Assembly: GCA_964529175.1 (NCBI GenBank)
Contig: CAZGVO010000005.1
Location: 186,001 to 250,000, forward strand
Source: JAAFJM01 sp964529175
Lineage (GTDB): Bacteria > Bacteroidota > Bacteroidia > UKL13-3
DNA length: 64,000 nt
Reading direction: 5' to 3'
Part shown: piece after piece, positions 27,651 through 36,796 of the stretch
Layout of the letters: each line of letters starts with the position of its first letter
Position numbering within the stretch: position 1 is the first letter of the stretch
Program-made: the position numbers and the translations under genes
Notes under the pieces: generated by a model
The model's database searches: none
Told to the model about the DNA's origin: nothing
What the model saw: the letters and a program-made list of their open reading frames with translations, nothing else

Positions 27651-28424
27651 TTATTTTGATTCAAAATTAAATTCCTCGTTTTTGCTTCCCAAGTAAATTG
27701 GAATCATCCATGCAAAACGAAATGCGGTAATGTTATCTTGCTTATTACCAGTGTCGTACTGTTGTGTGTCGTAGTTAAATTCTCTTAAGTTTTTGGTATA
27801 AGCTTGTATAAAATCTACACCAAAATAAAAATTTACCAATCTGCTTTCTGATTGGTAATAATAACCAATAAACTGGTTGGTAGCCATACCTCCATGCAAT
27901 CTATCGTAGCCTCGTTGGTTGGTTTCGTTAAGTTGTGCTACCGAACTTTGCGGAATATTGAAATACAAATAATGCATTAAGTAACCTGCACCAGCTTGAA
28001 TAATAAAACCATGATTTTTATTAAAACGAGCTACTGGAAATATTTTACCAACTTTGGCAAAAGTATTGAAGCCACGCATGGTTAAATCAACTGTAGCTGG
28101 AGTTCCATTATTAGAGTTAAAAGTGTAGCCATTGCTATTGGTTAAATAATATAAATTAGCGCCACCTTGTTTTAAATCGCTCGAAAGCATAAAACTTCCT
28201 TCTGCACTAAAAAGCCAATTGCTTTTACTTTTATAGTTAACCCCAAAACCCAAACCTGAGCTAGTTCCATACATTTTTGACCAATCGCCACTTGCAGTTT
28301 GACCATTGTAAATAAACTGAAAGTTAAATATTTTATTGCTGTATATATCGTCTTTTTTTTGTGCAAAAAGCTGATTATTAATAAAAAGTATTACAAAAAA
28401 TGCAATTAGTTTGGTGTATTTCAT
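27651..28424 (-). CDS. Predicted outer-membrane beta-barrel protein
   Basis: 257 residues from the ATG at 28424, which begins a clear signal peptide (MKYTKLIAFFVILFINNQLFAQ); the frame stays open upstream to 28487, but that part is not signal-like. The mature protein alternates hydrophobic and polar residues with many Tyr, Phe and Asn, typical of an 8-10-stranded barrel. No family name recognised. Its stop is 3 nt before the waaA start, so the two probably share a transcript. Confidence 0.7.
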   Translation of the reverse strand: MKYTKLIAFFVILFINNQLFAQKKDDIYSNKIFNFQFIYNGQTASGDWSKMYGTSSGLGFGVNYKSKSNWLFSAEGSFMLSSDLKQGGANLYYLTNSNGYTFNSNNGTPATVDLTMRGFNTFAKVGKIFPVARFNKNHGFIIQAGAGYLMHYLYFNIPQSSVAQLNETNQRGYDRLHGGMATNQFIGYYYQSESRLVNFYFGVDFIQAYTKNLREFNYDTQQYDTGNKQDNITAFRFAWMIPIYLGSKNEEFNFESK

Positions 28425-28483
28425 ATGGATTGCGAATATATTTTTAAAAAATGAACAGCCTATTTTTGAATGAAATATTTGGG

Positions 28484-29017
28484 TCAAATTGCTTTTAAAT
28501 AAAACTCCATTTGCTTGGCCAAATAATAAATATCTTTGTTATTGCCTGTGTCTATAGTCATGTCAAATATTTGGGTGGCAAGGTTCATTTGTGCCCCTAA
28601 TTGATATTTGGCTTTACTCATTACCGACAAACCTTGAAGCGAAATATTTTCATCGTGGTAAATATTAAAAAGTATATCAAACTGAATATTAGGAAATTGT
28701 CCAATTTTATCATTGTTAGGTAAATTGAAAAATGAAAGTTTTTCTTTCCAATAGTATTCGCTATTAATTTGAGGCATACGTTTAGCAGGTAGTTCTTTGG
28801 CGTTAATAAACCCCATTAACATTACTTTTTTACCTTCGTTTCTTAGGTCTGTGGCAAATTGTTGGGCTTTATTTTCATTTTGAACATCATCGGCATTATA
28901 TATAATTCCAATTTCTTTGGCTTTATCAAAAGGCATAAATTGATTTTTGCTTTTTTTTGCCTTAATCATGCTTTTTAAAACCATGTTTCCAAAGAAGTTT
29001 TTTATACTATCTAACAT
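28484..29017 (-). CDS. Conserved hypothetical protein (DUF6913-like)
   Basis: 177 residues, soluble, no signal peptide. The centre (about 35-90) reads like an alpha/beta domain: EIGIIYNADDVQNENKAQ, then GKKVMLMGFINAKELP; later FDILFNIYHDENISLQGLSV (shortened: FDILFNIYHDENIS) and AKYQLGAQMN. These features resemble a small Bacteroidota-specific family listed as DUF6913, by recall only. Function unknown. It is 14 nt downstream of the flavoprotein gene and likely in its transcript. Confidence 0.65.
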   Translation of the reverse strand: MLDSIKNFFGNMVLKSMIKAKKSKNQFMPFDKAKEIGIIYNADDVQNENKAQQFATDLRNEGKKVMLMGFINAKELPAKRMPQINSEYYWKEKLSFFNLPNNDKIGQFPNIQFDILFNIYHDENISLQGLSVMSKAKYQLGAQMNLATQIFDMTIDTGNNKDIYYLAKQMEFYLKAI

Positions 29018-29031
29018 TTTTAATTGTTTGA

Positions 29032-30276
29032 TTAATCGTTAATTAGCAATTTTGCATAAAACAATGGATTACGCAATTTTGCTCGTAAATCTAGGTCTTC
29101 AAACATACAACTTATGGTTTCGCGTAAGGCCTTATTTTTATTAGCTTTGTTTACCACAAAATTAAATAACCATGGGTATTTGCATAACTTTTGCATGGTA
29201 TGGCTTAGTTTTAATTCATCCCATTGCCTGTCGTAAAAGGCAGTGTCGTATTGTTGGTTAAAGCTAGCGCTAAAGTTATTTTGTGTTATACAATTTTGAA
29301 TATGTGCAGCAGCCAACATCCCGCTATACATCGCATTTCCTATTCCCTCTCCTGTAAATGGATCAATTAAACTTGCAGCATCGCCAGTAAGTAAAAAATT
29401 ATCGCCACTTATTACTCGTTTTTTGCTGCCTAAAGGCAATCCCCAACCTTGAATTTTACCTACCAAATTAGCATTTGCAAAACGGTGTTTTATTTTAGGA
29501 TTGTTGGCAATGGCGCGCAACATATCTTCTTTTAAATTTACTTTTTTAGCACTAACTGATGAACTTAACATACCCGCACCCACATTGGCTTGTCCGTTTG
29601 GCAATGGAAAAATCCAGAAATAACCTGGCAAAAGTTCTTCTAAAAAGTGTAGTTCTATAAAATTTTGAGCATGTAATTCGGTTACACCTTCGTAATAAGC
29701 CCTAATTCCAGCGCAGTAATGGTCGTTTTCCTTTTTTATATTAGATAGTTTTTTAGCAACAATGGAGCGATCGCCTTCTGCACCAATCAGCATTTTTACA
29801 TCTTTAATTTCAAACTCTTCCGTATGATTTTTAAGTTGAAGGTTTATGCCATTATTGGTTTTTTCTACATTTATAAGCTCAGTTCCATCAAATACTTGCG
29901 CATAATTTCGGTCTAATCTGTTAAATAAACTGGCATCAAAATCAATGCGTTTACTAATAAAACCAGGCGCATGTGTTTCTTTGCTAATATCGTTTTTGAA
30001 CGGAATATCAATTGATTTACCATTAGGAGCTACAAATTTTACACCCCAACTTGGCAAAAACTGATTGCTGTTTTGGTTGTAATCATAAATCATTTGCTCG
30101 TTAAGCTGTTTCATTACATACACCACTTTTCCGCTCAAAGCATCTCCACAAACTTTATCGCGTGGAAACAAAGCCTTGTCAATAATGGTATGTGGAATTT
30201 TATTTTTAGCTAAAAAAAGCGATGTGCTGCAACCTGCTGGTCCTGCGCCTATAATTACTATATCAGTTGGTTTCAT
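29032..30276 (-). CDS. FAD-dependent oxidoreductase, geranylgeranyl reductase family
   Basis: 414 residues. The N-terminal Rossmann motif IIGAGPAGCSTSLFLAKN (residues 8-25) binds FAD; KVCGDALSGKV matches the CxGD signature of the geranylgeranyl reductase subfamily; the second FAD motif GDAASLIDPFTGEGIGNAMYSG is clear (shortened: GDAASLIDPFTGEGI). Family members reduce isoprenoid chains or act in lipid and quinone chemistry; the substrate here is unknown. Dxs is nearby (about 4 kb) but separately transcribed. The downstream DUF6913-like gene is 14 nt away. Confidence 0.9.
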   Translation of the reverse strand: MKPTDIVIIGAGPAGCSTSLFLAKNKIPHTIIDKALFPRDKVCGDALSGKVVYVMKQLNEQMIYDYNQNSNQFLPSWGVKFVAPNGKSIDIPFKNDISKETHAPGFISKRIDFDASLFNRLDRNYAQVFDGTELINVEKTNNGINLQLKNHTEEFEIKDVKMLIGAEGDRSIVAKKLSNIKKENDHYCAGIRAYYEGVTELHAQNFIELHFLEELLPGYFWIFPLPNGQANVGAGMLSSSVSAKKVNLKEDMLRAIANNPKIKHRFANANLVGKIQGWGLPLGSKKRVISGDNFLLTGDAASLIDPFTGEGIGNAMYSGMLAAAHIQNCITQNNFSASFNQQYDTAFYDRQWDELKLSHTMQKLCKYPWLFNFVVNKANKNKALRETISCMFEDLDLRAKLRNPLFYAKLLIND

Positions 30277-30360
30277 TTAGTGGGTGCAATTTAAAAAAAA
30301 CTAGCATTAATTTGCTGTTTTTAAAAATGTTGTTTTGGTTTAAAAATGTGGTAGTTATAA

Positions 30361-30390
30361 AATAAAAAAGGCCACCTTTAACAGGTAGCC
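30361..30390 (-). terminator. Terminator of the DUF3127 gene
   Basis: On the minus strand GGCTACCT/AGGTGGCC (loop GTTAA, one mismatch) followed by TTTTTTATT, 27 nt after the stop of the gene at 30417. Confidence 0.8.
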
Positions 30391-30416
30391 TTAGCTATAT
30401 TACTAATTTTTAGTTA

Positions 30417-30800
30417 TTAAAATGGTAAATCGTCCGAAGCACTATCATCGCTGCTAAACGACATATTTGCAGGTGCTTCAAAGTTATTTTGTGGAGTACT
30501 TGGTTGGAAATTATTTTGCGGAGCACCATTACTAGCACCTACTGCACTTACTTTCCAAGCATTTAAGTTGGTATAATATCTTCCGTTATATTCTCTGCTT
30601 TCTGCATCAAAACTTACTACTACTTCTTGTCCAACTACTACAGGGTTTTGGTCAATTTTAGCACCCATTAAACTAAATAATACTTTTTTAGGGTATTGAT
30701 CGCCTGTTTCTATAACAAACTCTTGTTTGCGCCATTGGCCATTTTTACCTTCGCCAGTAACTAATGGCATGGTTAAAATTACTTTTCCTTTCAAATCCAT
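30417..30800 (-). CDS. DUF3127 OB-fold protein with an SSB-like C-terminal tip
   Basis: 127 residues. Residues 1-85 form a small beta-barrel-like domain with the DUF3127 pattern (DLKGKVILTMPLVTGEGKNG, WRKQEFVIET, VVVGQEVVVSFDAESREYNG). The remainder is a flexible Gly/Asn/Pro/Gln/Ser-rich linker ending in acidic SDDSASDDLPF. That layout, OB fold plus disordered linker plus D-D-L-P-F tip, matches single-stranded DNA-binding proteins, whose tip recruits repair and replication partners. A role at ssDNA is therefore likely but unproven. Single-gene unit with its own terminator. Confidence 0.85.
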   Translation of the reverse strand: MDLKGKVILTMPLVTGEGKNGQWRKQEFVIETGDQYPKKVLFSLMGAKIDQNPVVVGQEVVVSFDAESREYNGRYYTNLNAWKVSAVGASNGAPQNNFQPSTPQNNFEAPANMSFSSDDSASDDLPF

Positions 30801-30853
30801 TTGGCAAATAAAATACTTTATTTTTTATATTAAAGCGGTGTGTAAAAGTTTTT

Positions 30854-32863
30854 TTAACCAATCCCATCCAAACTAAAAACAGGCAATCCACAAGTTTTAT
30901 CTTGACAAACGTAAATGGTGGTTTTATTTTTTATCGGTAATTTATCTTTTACCAATGGAATAACCGATTGTTCTGCTGCCAATGCAAAAAGGCTATTGGG
31001 TAAATAGTTTTGGTTCAATTGCGCAAAATAATTTTTGGCTTCGGGTCCAGCTATTACTATTTGTTTTACTCCTTGTATTTTATTTAAACTTAACTGCATC
31101 CAATTGGTATAACTGCTGGTTGTTTTGGCAAATTTTTGTTGCACCAAAAGCAGCATGTCATCCACCATTTTTTCGTAATTATTATTGCTAAAATAAAAAC
31201 TCAAGTCTTGTAAACAATGCCCAAAAATGCTGTTGGCACTTGGTATTACATCATCAGTTAAATCTAGTTTGCGTGCTATCAAAGCAGCATCCGTGTTCGA
31301 TTTAAAGTAAAACAATTTCTTTTCTTCGCTATAAAAATAAGATATGCTTAATTCCATTAATTCATTGGCTTTTATTAAATATTTTTCGTCAAAACTAATT
31401 TGGTAAAAATCAATCAAAGCTTTGGTTAAACAAGCATAATCTTCGGCAAAACCCGGAATGCTAATTTTGCCATTTTTATAAATTCGGTATAATGTTTTAT
31501 CTGTCCAAAGGTGTTGTAAAATGCTATCCAATGCCTTTTGTGCTGTGGTATAAAATTCCTTTACTCCAAAAGCTTTAAAGGCTTCGCAATAGCCTGAAAT
31601 CATCAAAGCATTCCAGCTTGTAATTACTTTATTGTCTAGCCCTGGTTTGGTTTTTTTGTTGCGCTCTTTCAGCAATAATGCATTACATTTTTCAATAATT
31701 TGTTCTATTTCAATAATGGTTTTACCCGTTAGTTTCTCTAACTCTTCGTGGCTGCGTGTTTTGTATAAAATATTAGCGTCATGTTCCCAATTTCCATAAG
31801 CATCTACCGAATAATAAATGCTAAATAAAGGCTCATCATCACCTAAAATATTCACCAATTCTTGGCGAGTCCATATATAATATTTTCCTTCCACGCCTTC
31901 ACTATCGGCATCTAAAGCCGAGTAAAATAAACCTGTTTCGTGGGTTAGCTCATGTTGTAAAAATTGGTGTGTTTTGTAAACAATGTCTTTGTAAAGGTTA
32001 TTTTTGGTTAATTGATAAGCATTTGCATACAAACCCATCAATTGCCCGTTATCGTAAAGCATTTTTTCAAAATGAGGTGCTTTCCAATACAAATCGGTGC
32101 TGTAGCGCGCAAATCCTCCTTCAATTTGATCAAAAATACCACCATTGGCCATGCCATCTAATGTTTTAATAACAGCATCTAAATACAGCGGATTATTGCT
32201 TTGCTTGTAATATTGTAAATAAAATTCCCAATTATTAGGCATAGGAAATTTGGGCGCCCAATTATAACCACCATAAATTAAATCGAAGTTTTTGCTCCAA
32301 TTTTCCACTGCATTATCAATGGTTTCAAGCTTTATTTCTACATTTTCTACAGGTAAAATATGGTCTAATTTATTGATTCCACTGGTTAATTCAGCCGCAT
32401 ATTGAAAAGCTTCTTCTTTGCGAGTTTGGTAAAAATCGGCAATGGATTGCAATGTTTTTTTCCATTGTTCTATAGGGAAATAAGTACCACCATGCAGCGG
32501 CCTGCCATCGGGCAATGCAAAACAGTTTAATGGCCAACCACCTCTGCCTGTTAGCAATTGTACCGCATCCATATAAATTTGGTCAATATCGGGGCGTTCT
32601 TCTCTATCTACTTTTATGCAAATAAAATGTTTATTCATTAACTCAGCCACTTCTTCGTTTTCAAAACTTTCGTGTTCCATTACATGGCACCAATGGCAAG
32701 CCGAATAACCAATGCTTACCAATATCATTTTGTCTTCGTTTTTGGCTCTTTGCAGCGTTTCTTCGCTCCATTCTACCCAATTTACTGGATTGTGTGCATG
32801 TTGCAATAAATAAGGACTTGAAGCATGAATTAATGCATTGGTATATTTGGGTGATGTGGTCAT
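30854..32863 (-). CDS. YyaL-like thioredoxin-domain protein (DUF255)
   Basis: 669 residues. An N-terminal thioredoxin-like domain (about 8-165) has NPVNWVEWSEETLQRAK, then the CxxC motif in YSACHWCHVMEHESFEN and DREERPDIDQIYMDAV. The remainder is an (alpha/alpha)6-barrel-like region with KPGLDNKVITSWNALMISGY and GFAEDYACLTKALIDFYQ. This is the conserved YyaL/SPATA20 family found from bacteria to man, with no agreed activity. Cytosolic, normal length. No operon partners; it lies between the DUF3127 gene and the sigma factor gene. Confidence 0.9.
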   Translation of the reverse strand: MTTSPKYTNALIHASSPYLLQHAHNPVNWVEWSEETLQRAKNEDKMILVSIGYSACHWCHVMEHESFENEEVAELMNKHFICIKVDREERPDIDQIYMDAVQLLTGRGGWPLNCFALPDGRPLHGGTYFPIEQWKKTLQSIADFYQTRKEEAFQYAAELTSGINKLDHILPVENVEIKLETIDNAVENWSKNFDLIYGGYNWAPKFPMPNNWEFYLQYYKQSNNPLYLDAVIKTLDGMANGGIFDQIEGGFARYSTDLYWKAPHFEKMLYDNGQLMGLYANAYQLTKNNLYKDIVYKTHQFLQHELTHETGLFYSALDADSEGVEGKYYIWTRQELVNILGDDEPLFSIYYSVDAYGNWEHDANILYKTRSHEELEKLTGKTIIEIEQIIEKCNALLLKERNKKTKPGLDNKVITSWNALMISGYCEAFKAFGVKEFYTTAQKALDSILQHLWTDKTLYRIYKNGKISIPGFAEDYACLTKALIDFYQISFDEKYLIKANELMELSISYFYSEEKKLFYFKSNTDAALIARKLDLTDDVIPSANSIFGHCLQDLSFYFSNNNYEKMVDDMLLLVQQKFAKTTSSYTNWMQLSLNKIQGVKQIVIAGPEAKNYFAQLNQNYLPNSLFALAAEQSVIPLVKDKLPIKNKTTIYVCQDKTCGLPVFSLDGIG

Positions 32864-32942
32864 TTGTTTTCTAATGTTATTTATTCTGTAACTGTTTAAT
32901 AAACTTTACTAAATATAGTTTTAAATGGATTTTTTAATACGT

Positions 32943-32981
32943 AAAAATCCCAATTGCATATCAATACAATTGGGATTTTTT
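32943..32981 (-). terminator. Terminator of the sigma factor gene
   Basis: Stem AAAAATCCCAATTG/CAATTGGGATTTTT (14 bp) with a 10-nt loop, 23 nt beyond the sigma factor stop. The core is shared with terminators at 17284, 20656 and 49945. Confidence 0.85.
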
Positions 32982-33003
32982 GAATGAATAAATAGAATAA
33001 AAT

Positions 33004-33867
33004 TTATCCTAAGTAAGCTTTTAAGATTTTGCTTTTCGATGATTTACGTAATCTGCGCAAAGCTTTTTCTTTAATTTGGCGTACACGTTCACGTGTTAAA
33101 CCAATTTTTTCGCTAATATCTTCTAAAGTATGCGCTGGGCCGCCATCTAAGCCATAGTAAAACTTCAACACATCTTTTTCTTTTTCGCTTAAAGTTGAAA
33201 TTACACGGTTAATTTCTTTTTGTAATGATTCGTTGATTAACTGAACATCAGGTCGTGGTTCATCGTTGCTATCTAAAATACCCAATAAAGTATTGTCTTC
33301 GCCCTCGGTTAATGGTGCATCAATTGATAAGTGACGACCAGTACTACGTAAAGCATTTTCTACTTCTAAAATTGGAATATCCATTGATAACGCAATTTCT
33401 TCTACAGTTGGTTCGCGCTCTAATTCTTGCTCTAATTTAGCAGCTGCATTACCAATACGGCCAATTGAACCTACTTTGTTTAATGGTAAACGTACTATAC
33501 GACTTTGGTCAGCTAATGCCTGTAAGATTGATTGACGAATCCACCATACTGCGTATGAAATGAATTTAAAACCACGGGTTTCATCAAATCTTTTTGCCGC
33601 TTTTATTAATCCTAAATTTCCTTCGTTAATTAAGTCGCCAAGGGTTAAACCTTGGTTTTGGTATTGTTTTGATACTGAAACAACAAAACGTAAATTTGCA
33701 TTTACCAAACGCTCTAAAGCTACTTGATCGCCTTCTCTGATTCTACGTGCAAGTTCTACTTCTTCTTGAGCGTCAATCATTGAAACTTTGCTTATCTCGT
33801 TAAGATATTTATCTAACGATTTGCTTTCACGATTGGTAAACTGTTTACTGATTTTTAACTGCCTCAT
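33004..33867 (-). CDS. rpoD: Primary sigma-70 factor, RpoD/SigA type
   Basis: 287 residues, the short form usual in Bacteroidota, lacking region 1.1. Region 1.2 is at about 16-48 (DKYLNEISKVSMIDAQEE), region 2 has LRFVVSVSKQYQNQGLTLGDLINEGNLGLIKA (shortened: GLTLGDLINEGNLGLIKA) and FKFISYAVWWIRQSI, which bind core polymerase and the -7 element; region 4 has YGLDGGPAHTLEDISEKIGLTRERVRQIK (shortened: GLTRERVRQIKEKALRRL) for the -33 element. This protein reads the TAnnTTTG promoters found in this window. Monocistronic. Confidence 0.95.
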   Translation of the reverse strand: MRQLKISKQFTNRESKSLDKYLNEISKVSMIDAQEEVELARRIREGDQVALERLVNANLRFVVSVSKQYQNQGLTLGDLINEGNLGLIKAAKRFDETRGFKFISYAVWWIRQSILQALADQSRIVRLPLNKVGSIGRIGNAAAKLEQELEREPTVEEIALSMDIPILEVENALRSTGRHLSIDAPLTEGEDNTLLGILDSNDEPRPDVQLINESLQKEINRVISTLSEKEKDVLKFYYGLDGGPAHTLEDISEKIGLTRERVRQIKEKALRRLRKSSKSKILKAYLG

Positions 33868-34175
33868 GGCTATTTTTATTCCCTCTCTACTTTATTTATG
33901 TTTGAAAATTGACTTGCAAATGTCGTATAATTTTACAGCCTTTTAGTCATTTTACATAATAAATTTTAACTCTTTTGTGTAAAATTGTTGTTAGTTGTTG
34001 ATATTTAGTGGATTATAATTTATTAAATTTTGCTACTCATTTTTTCATGCCAAAAAGTTATTTGCATAATTATCTGTTAATTAGGTTAATATGTTTTAGC
34101 CTTGTTGGCATAAAAAAAGCGCCTTTCCTTTACAGAATAGGCGCTTTTTTACAAGAAAACAGTGAAGCTATTTAC
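33868..34175. other. Gene-free interval upstream of the sigma factor gene
   Basis: 308 nt. The right end holds the M6 protease terminator (34113-34150). The left part is very AT-rich and should contain the sigma factor promoter on the minus strand; I see no exact TAnnTTTG element and no credible gene. Confidence 0.6.
34113..34150 (-). terminator. Terminator of the M6 metalloprotease gene
   Basis: Stem AAAAAAGCGCCT/AGGCGCTTTTTT with a 14-nt interior, 26 nt after the protease stop. Confidence 0.85.
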
Positions 34176-36521
34176 TTAGTATTTATTTTTTAAAACCTTT
34201 TGGGTAAATGTTTGATTATTAATAGTTAATCTAATAAAATAAATTCCATTAGCTAAAGGTAGGTTAATATTTAAATTATTTATTCCTTTTTTGCTTGTAA
34301 ATGGTTGGCTGTAAACTTCTTGTCCTAAAACATTTTGTACACTTAAAATGCCTAGGTTATTAGTTAAACTTTCAAACGAAATATTTATTTCTTCAACAAA
34401 TGGATTAGGATAAACAGCAATATTTTGAGTAAGCTTTGTTTCATTTATTGATGTATTCCAAATATCTAATGTGGTGCTAAAAGTATCGGTACAGCTTGAT
34501 TTAAAGGCAATTAAACTCACATCAATTTTGCCAGGAGTTTTAAAGCTAAATCCAAATGGATCTTGGTTATTGTTAGAACTGCTGCCAAATCTCCATCTTA
34601 CAAAATCTTGACCAGTTGATTTGTTTTCAAAATAAAACGAGTCTGCATTAATTCGGGTAATACTGCCAAATGCCACAGGGCTTTGGTTAACTACATAGTT
34701 TTGCGAAATTGAATCAATCGGTGCATTGGTTGAGTCTAAAACATATAATTTCACAGTATATGTTCCTGCTTTGGTAAAGGTGTAAGTTGGGTTAGCATCA
34801 GATACTTCTGCTGAGCTATCTCCAAAATTCCACTTATAACCATTGGCAAATTGTGAGTTGTTTTTAAAGTTAATAGTGTAAGGAACGCAACCAGTGGTTG
34901 AACCCCCACTAAACGATGCAAAGGGTTTATTCCCTAAAGTAAATGTTATTGAGCTATCTGGATTAACTGTAATATTAGATATGGTAACATTGGTTGGTGC
35001 TCTTACACCAGCAGTTGTAGGGTGGAAATACGATGAAGGATTGGTGTTACTATTAAAATTTCGATTATTGGTAGTACCTGGAAATAAATCGCCTGCATCA
35101 CCTCTATTGGTTCCGCGTTCTAAGTTACGTAATCCATCGGCTTGCATTAAACCCATTCCATAGCGAGCCGTATCGTTATTAACATTATTGCCACTTCCAC
35201 CTGAAAGTAATCTTGCAGTATTGGTATTAATATGCCAAATGGCTAGTCCTTTACTTGGTAAATACCTGTCGTTTCCTCTCAACTGACGATTTTCTAATAA
35301 AAAGTACTCGTTGGCTTTGGTAGTATTAATTCTATAACTAAAATTACTATCAACTAGTGGTTTTGGAATGGTATAAGTTCCATTTTGAGATATTAAAGTT
35401 GGTGTATGCCATTCTAACACCATGCGGCTCCAAGCATCAAACATACAAGGTGTTTTTTCACCATTTAACCAAGGGCCTCCAGCCATGTTGGTATAATTAC
35501 CTGAACCTTCGCCATTGCTTTGCGTACTGTATAAATCTGGTAAGTCTAAAATATGGCCAAACTCGTGAGTCATTACGCCAATTCCTACTGTACTGTAAGC
35601 ACCTCCATTATATCTTTTTTCAGGGAAAAAACAAAAAGGGCCGATACTTTTGCCATCATCGGTAACTAAACTTCCAAAGTAAGTGCTTCTAAAGCTCCAA
35701 ATATAGTTGTTGGCGTTTGGAGCACTTTGTTCCTCTGCTCCAATTCCTGCGTGTAAAAGGACTAGTCCATCAACTTCGCCATCATTATCATTATCATAAA
35801 TTGAAAAGTCAACTCCAGCTGAATCAGCTGCTACTACAGCATCTCTCACTAAATCTCTGGTATTTGCATTGTAATTTGCATTGTTTTTCCCATAATTTAT
35901 ATAATTCATATCGGCCATGTACCAGCCAAAAACATCGCTATTTAAGGTTAATTGACCAAATGAAGTTCTTAAATAATAATCTTTAAAACTACCGGTTCCG
36001 TTATAATTTGTTTGATTAAATAAATTCTCAACCACACTTTTTTGAACAGTAGCGCGTAAATCAGGATATTCAATTAAAAGTACACAAACCTTATGAGTAC
36101 CCTTAGTTGGAAAACCTTGTGGGCCGGCTTTTTTAAGTTTAGTGTTTTCTAATTTAGTTAGTTGCGAAAAAGTTTCGGCTAAAATAGCTTGTTGCGTTTT
36201 ACTGTAACGCAAGTGTTTTGAAAAACTATTTTTTCCAGCAAACGTGGTTGCATTATTAGCTTTAATTCCACTAGGACTTAAATTTCCATTGGCATCAATA
36301 TAAGCATATTCAAAAATGCCATTTCCATTAACCAATACGGTATAACCTTCTGGTGTTTCTAAATAACTTTCTTGCTCATTTCCATAAGCCACTAATGTTA
36401 TTTTTGAACCATCGTTTTGTGTTATGGTATTAGCTTCTGGCGATACGGGACAATTACTGCGTTGTGCAAATGCTTGTAAACCGATAAAATAAGAAATACT
36501 TAGTAAAATTATTTTCTTCAT
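34176..36521 (-). CDS. Secreted M6-family metalloprotease with PKD domain and T9SS sorting tail
   Basis: 781 residues. Signal peptide MKKIILLSISYFIGLQAFAQ. The M6 (immune-inhibitor-A-like) domain spans about 130-450: FKDYYLRTSFGQLTLNSDVFGWY (shortened: FKDYYLRTSFGQL) and the zinc-binding site HEFGHILDLPDLY (HExxH plus the downstream Asp). A PKD-type domain follows at about 535-610 (YKWNFGDSS, GTYTVKLYVLD), and possibly a second, before the type A tail (AVYPNPFVEEINISF ... QKVLKNKY). Secreted protein-degrading enzyme, probably retained on the cell surface. Own promoter and terminator. Confidence 0.92.
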   Translation of the reverse strand: MKKIILLSISYFIGLQAFAQRSNCPVSPEANTITQNDGSKITLVAYGNEQESYLETPEGYTVLVNGNGIFEYAYIDANGNLSPSGIKANNATTFAGKNSFSKHLRYSKTQQAILAETFSQLTKLENTKLKKAGPQGFPTKGTHKVCVLLIEYPDLRATVQKSVVENLFNQTNYNGTGSFKDYYLRTSFGQLTLNSDVFGWYMADMNYINYGKNNANYNANTRDLVRDAVVAADSAGVDFSIYDNDNDGEVDGLVLLHAGIGAEEQSAPNANNYIWSFRSTYFGSLVTDDGKSIGPFCFFPEKRYNGGAYSTVGIGVMTHEFGHILDLPDLYSTQSNGEGSGNYTNMAGGPWLNGEKTPCMFDAWSRMVLEWHTPTLISQNGTYTIPKPLVDSNFSYRINTTKANEYFLLENRQLRGNDRYLPSKGLAIWHINTNTARLLSGGSGNNVNNDTARYGMGLMQADGLRNLERGTNRGDAGDLFPGTTNNRNFNSNTNPSSYFHPTTAGVRAPTNVTISNITVNPDSSITFTLGNKPFASFSGGSTTGCVPYTINFKNNSQFANGYKWNFGDSSAEVSDANPTYTFTKAGTYTVKLYVLDSTNAPIDSISQNYVVNQSPVAFGSITRINADSFYFENKSTGQDFVRWRFGSSSNNNQDPFGFSFKTPGKIDVSLIAFKSSCTDTFSTTLDIWNTSINETKLTQNIAVYPNPFVEEINISFESLTNNLGILSVQNVLGQEVYSQPFTSKKGINNLNINLPLANGIYFIRLTINNQTFTQKVLKNKY

Positions 36522-36610
36522 TTTTTAATATTTAATCATGCAAAATAAGAATCGGCAGGGTAAAAAAAAACTGAAGAAAAGAATATGACCAAATTCAAAT
36601 AATTGAAACA

Positions 36611-36796
36611 TTACTTCTTAAAGCCATAAGGGCAATGTTTGCAACCACTATTGCAGCAGTAGCCTCTCATTTTATGGTACAGTTCGGTAAAAACCATATA
36701 ACCACTTTCGTTGTAATAAAAGTGAGTGCCTTCTTTTAATTCACTCCTTTTAGGAATATTACTTTTGGTAATTAATGTTTTAATTTTTGAGTCCAT
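36611..36796 (-). CDS. DUF5522 small cysteine-rich protein
   Basis: 61 residues. The C-terminal half has the DUF5522 signature RGYCCNSGCKHCPYGF: five cysteines and a histidine, a likely metal site. The N-terminal half (HFYYNESGYMVFTELYH) is conserved in the family. Homologues are often predicted to be metal-binding or fused to other enzymes; no function is known. Its ATG overlaps the stop of the propeller gene at 36796, which makes it the last gene of the cobalamin riboswitch operon. Whether it takes part in cobalamin use is unknown. Confidence 0.85.
   Translation of the reverse strand: MDSKIKTLITKSNIPKRSELKEGTHFYYNESGYMVFTELYHKMRGYCCNSGCKHCPYGFKK

Noticed and set aside
34008..34193. 61-residue open frame in the gap upstream of the sigma factor gene
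   Set aside because: It overlaps the M6 protease terminator and stop, and its translation is featureless and hydrophobic by AT-richness.
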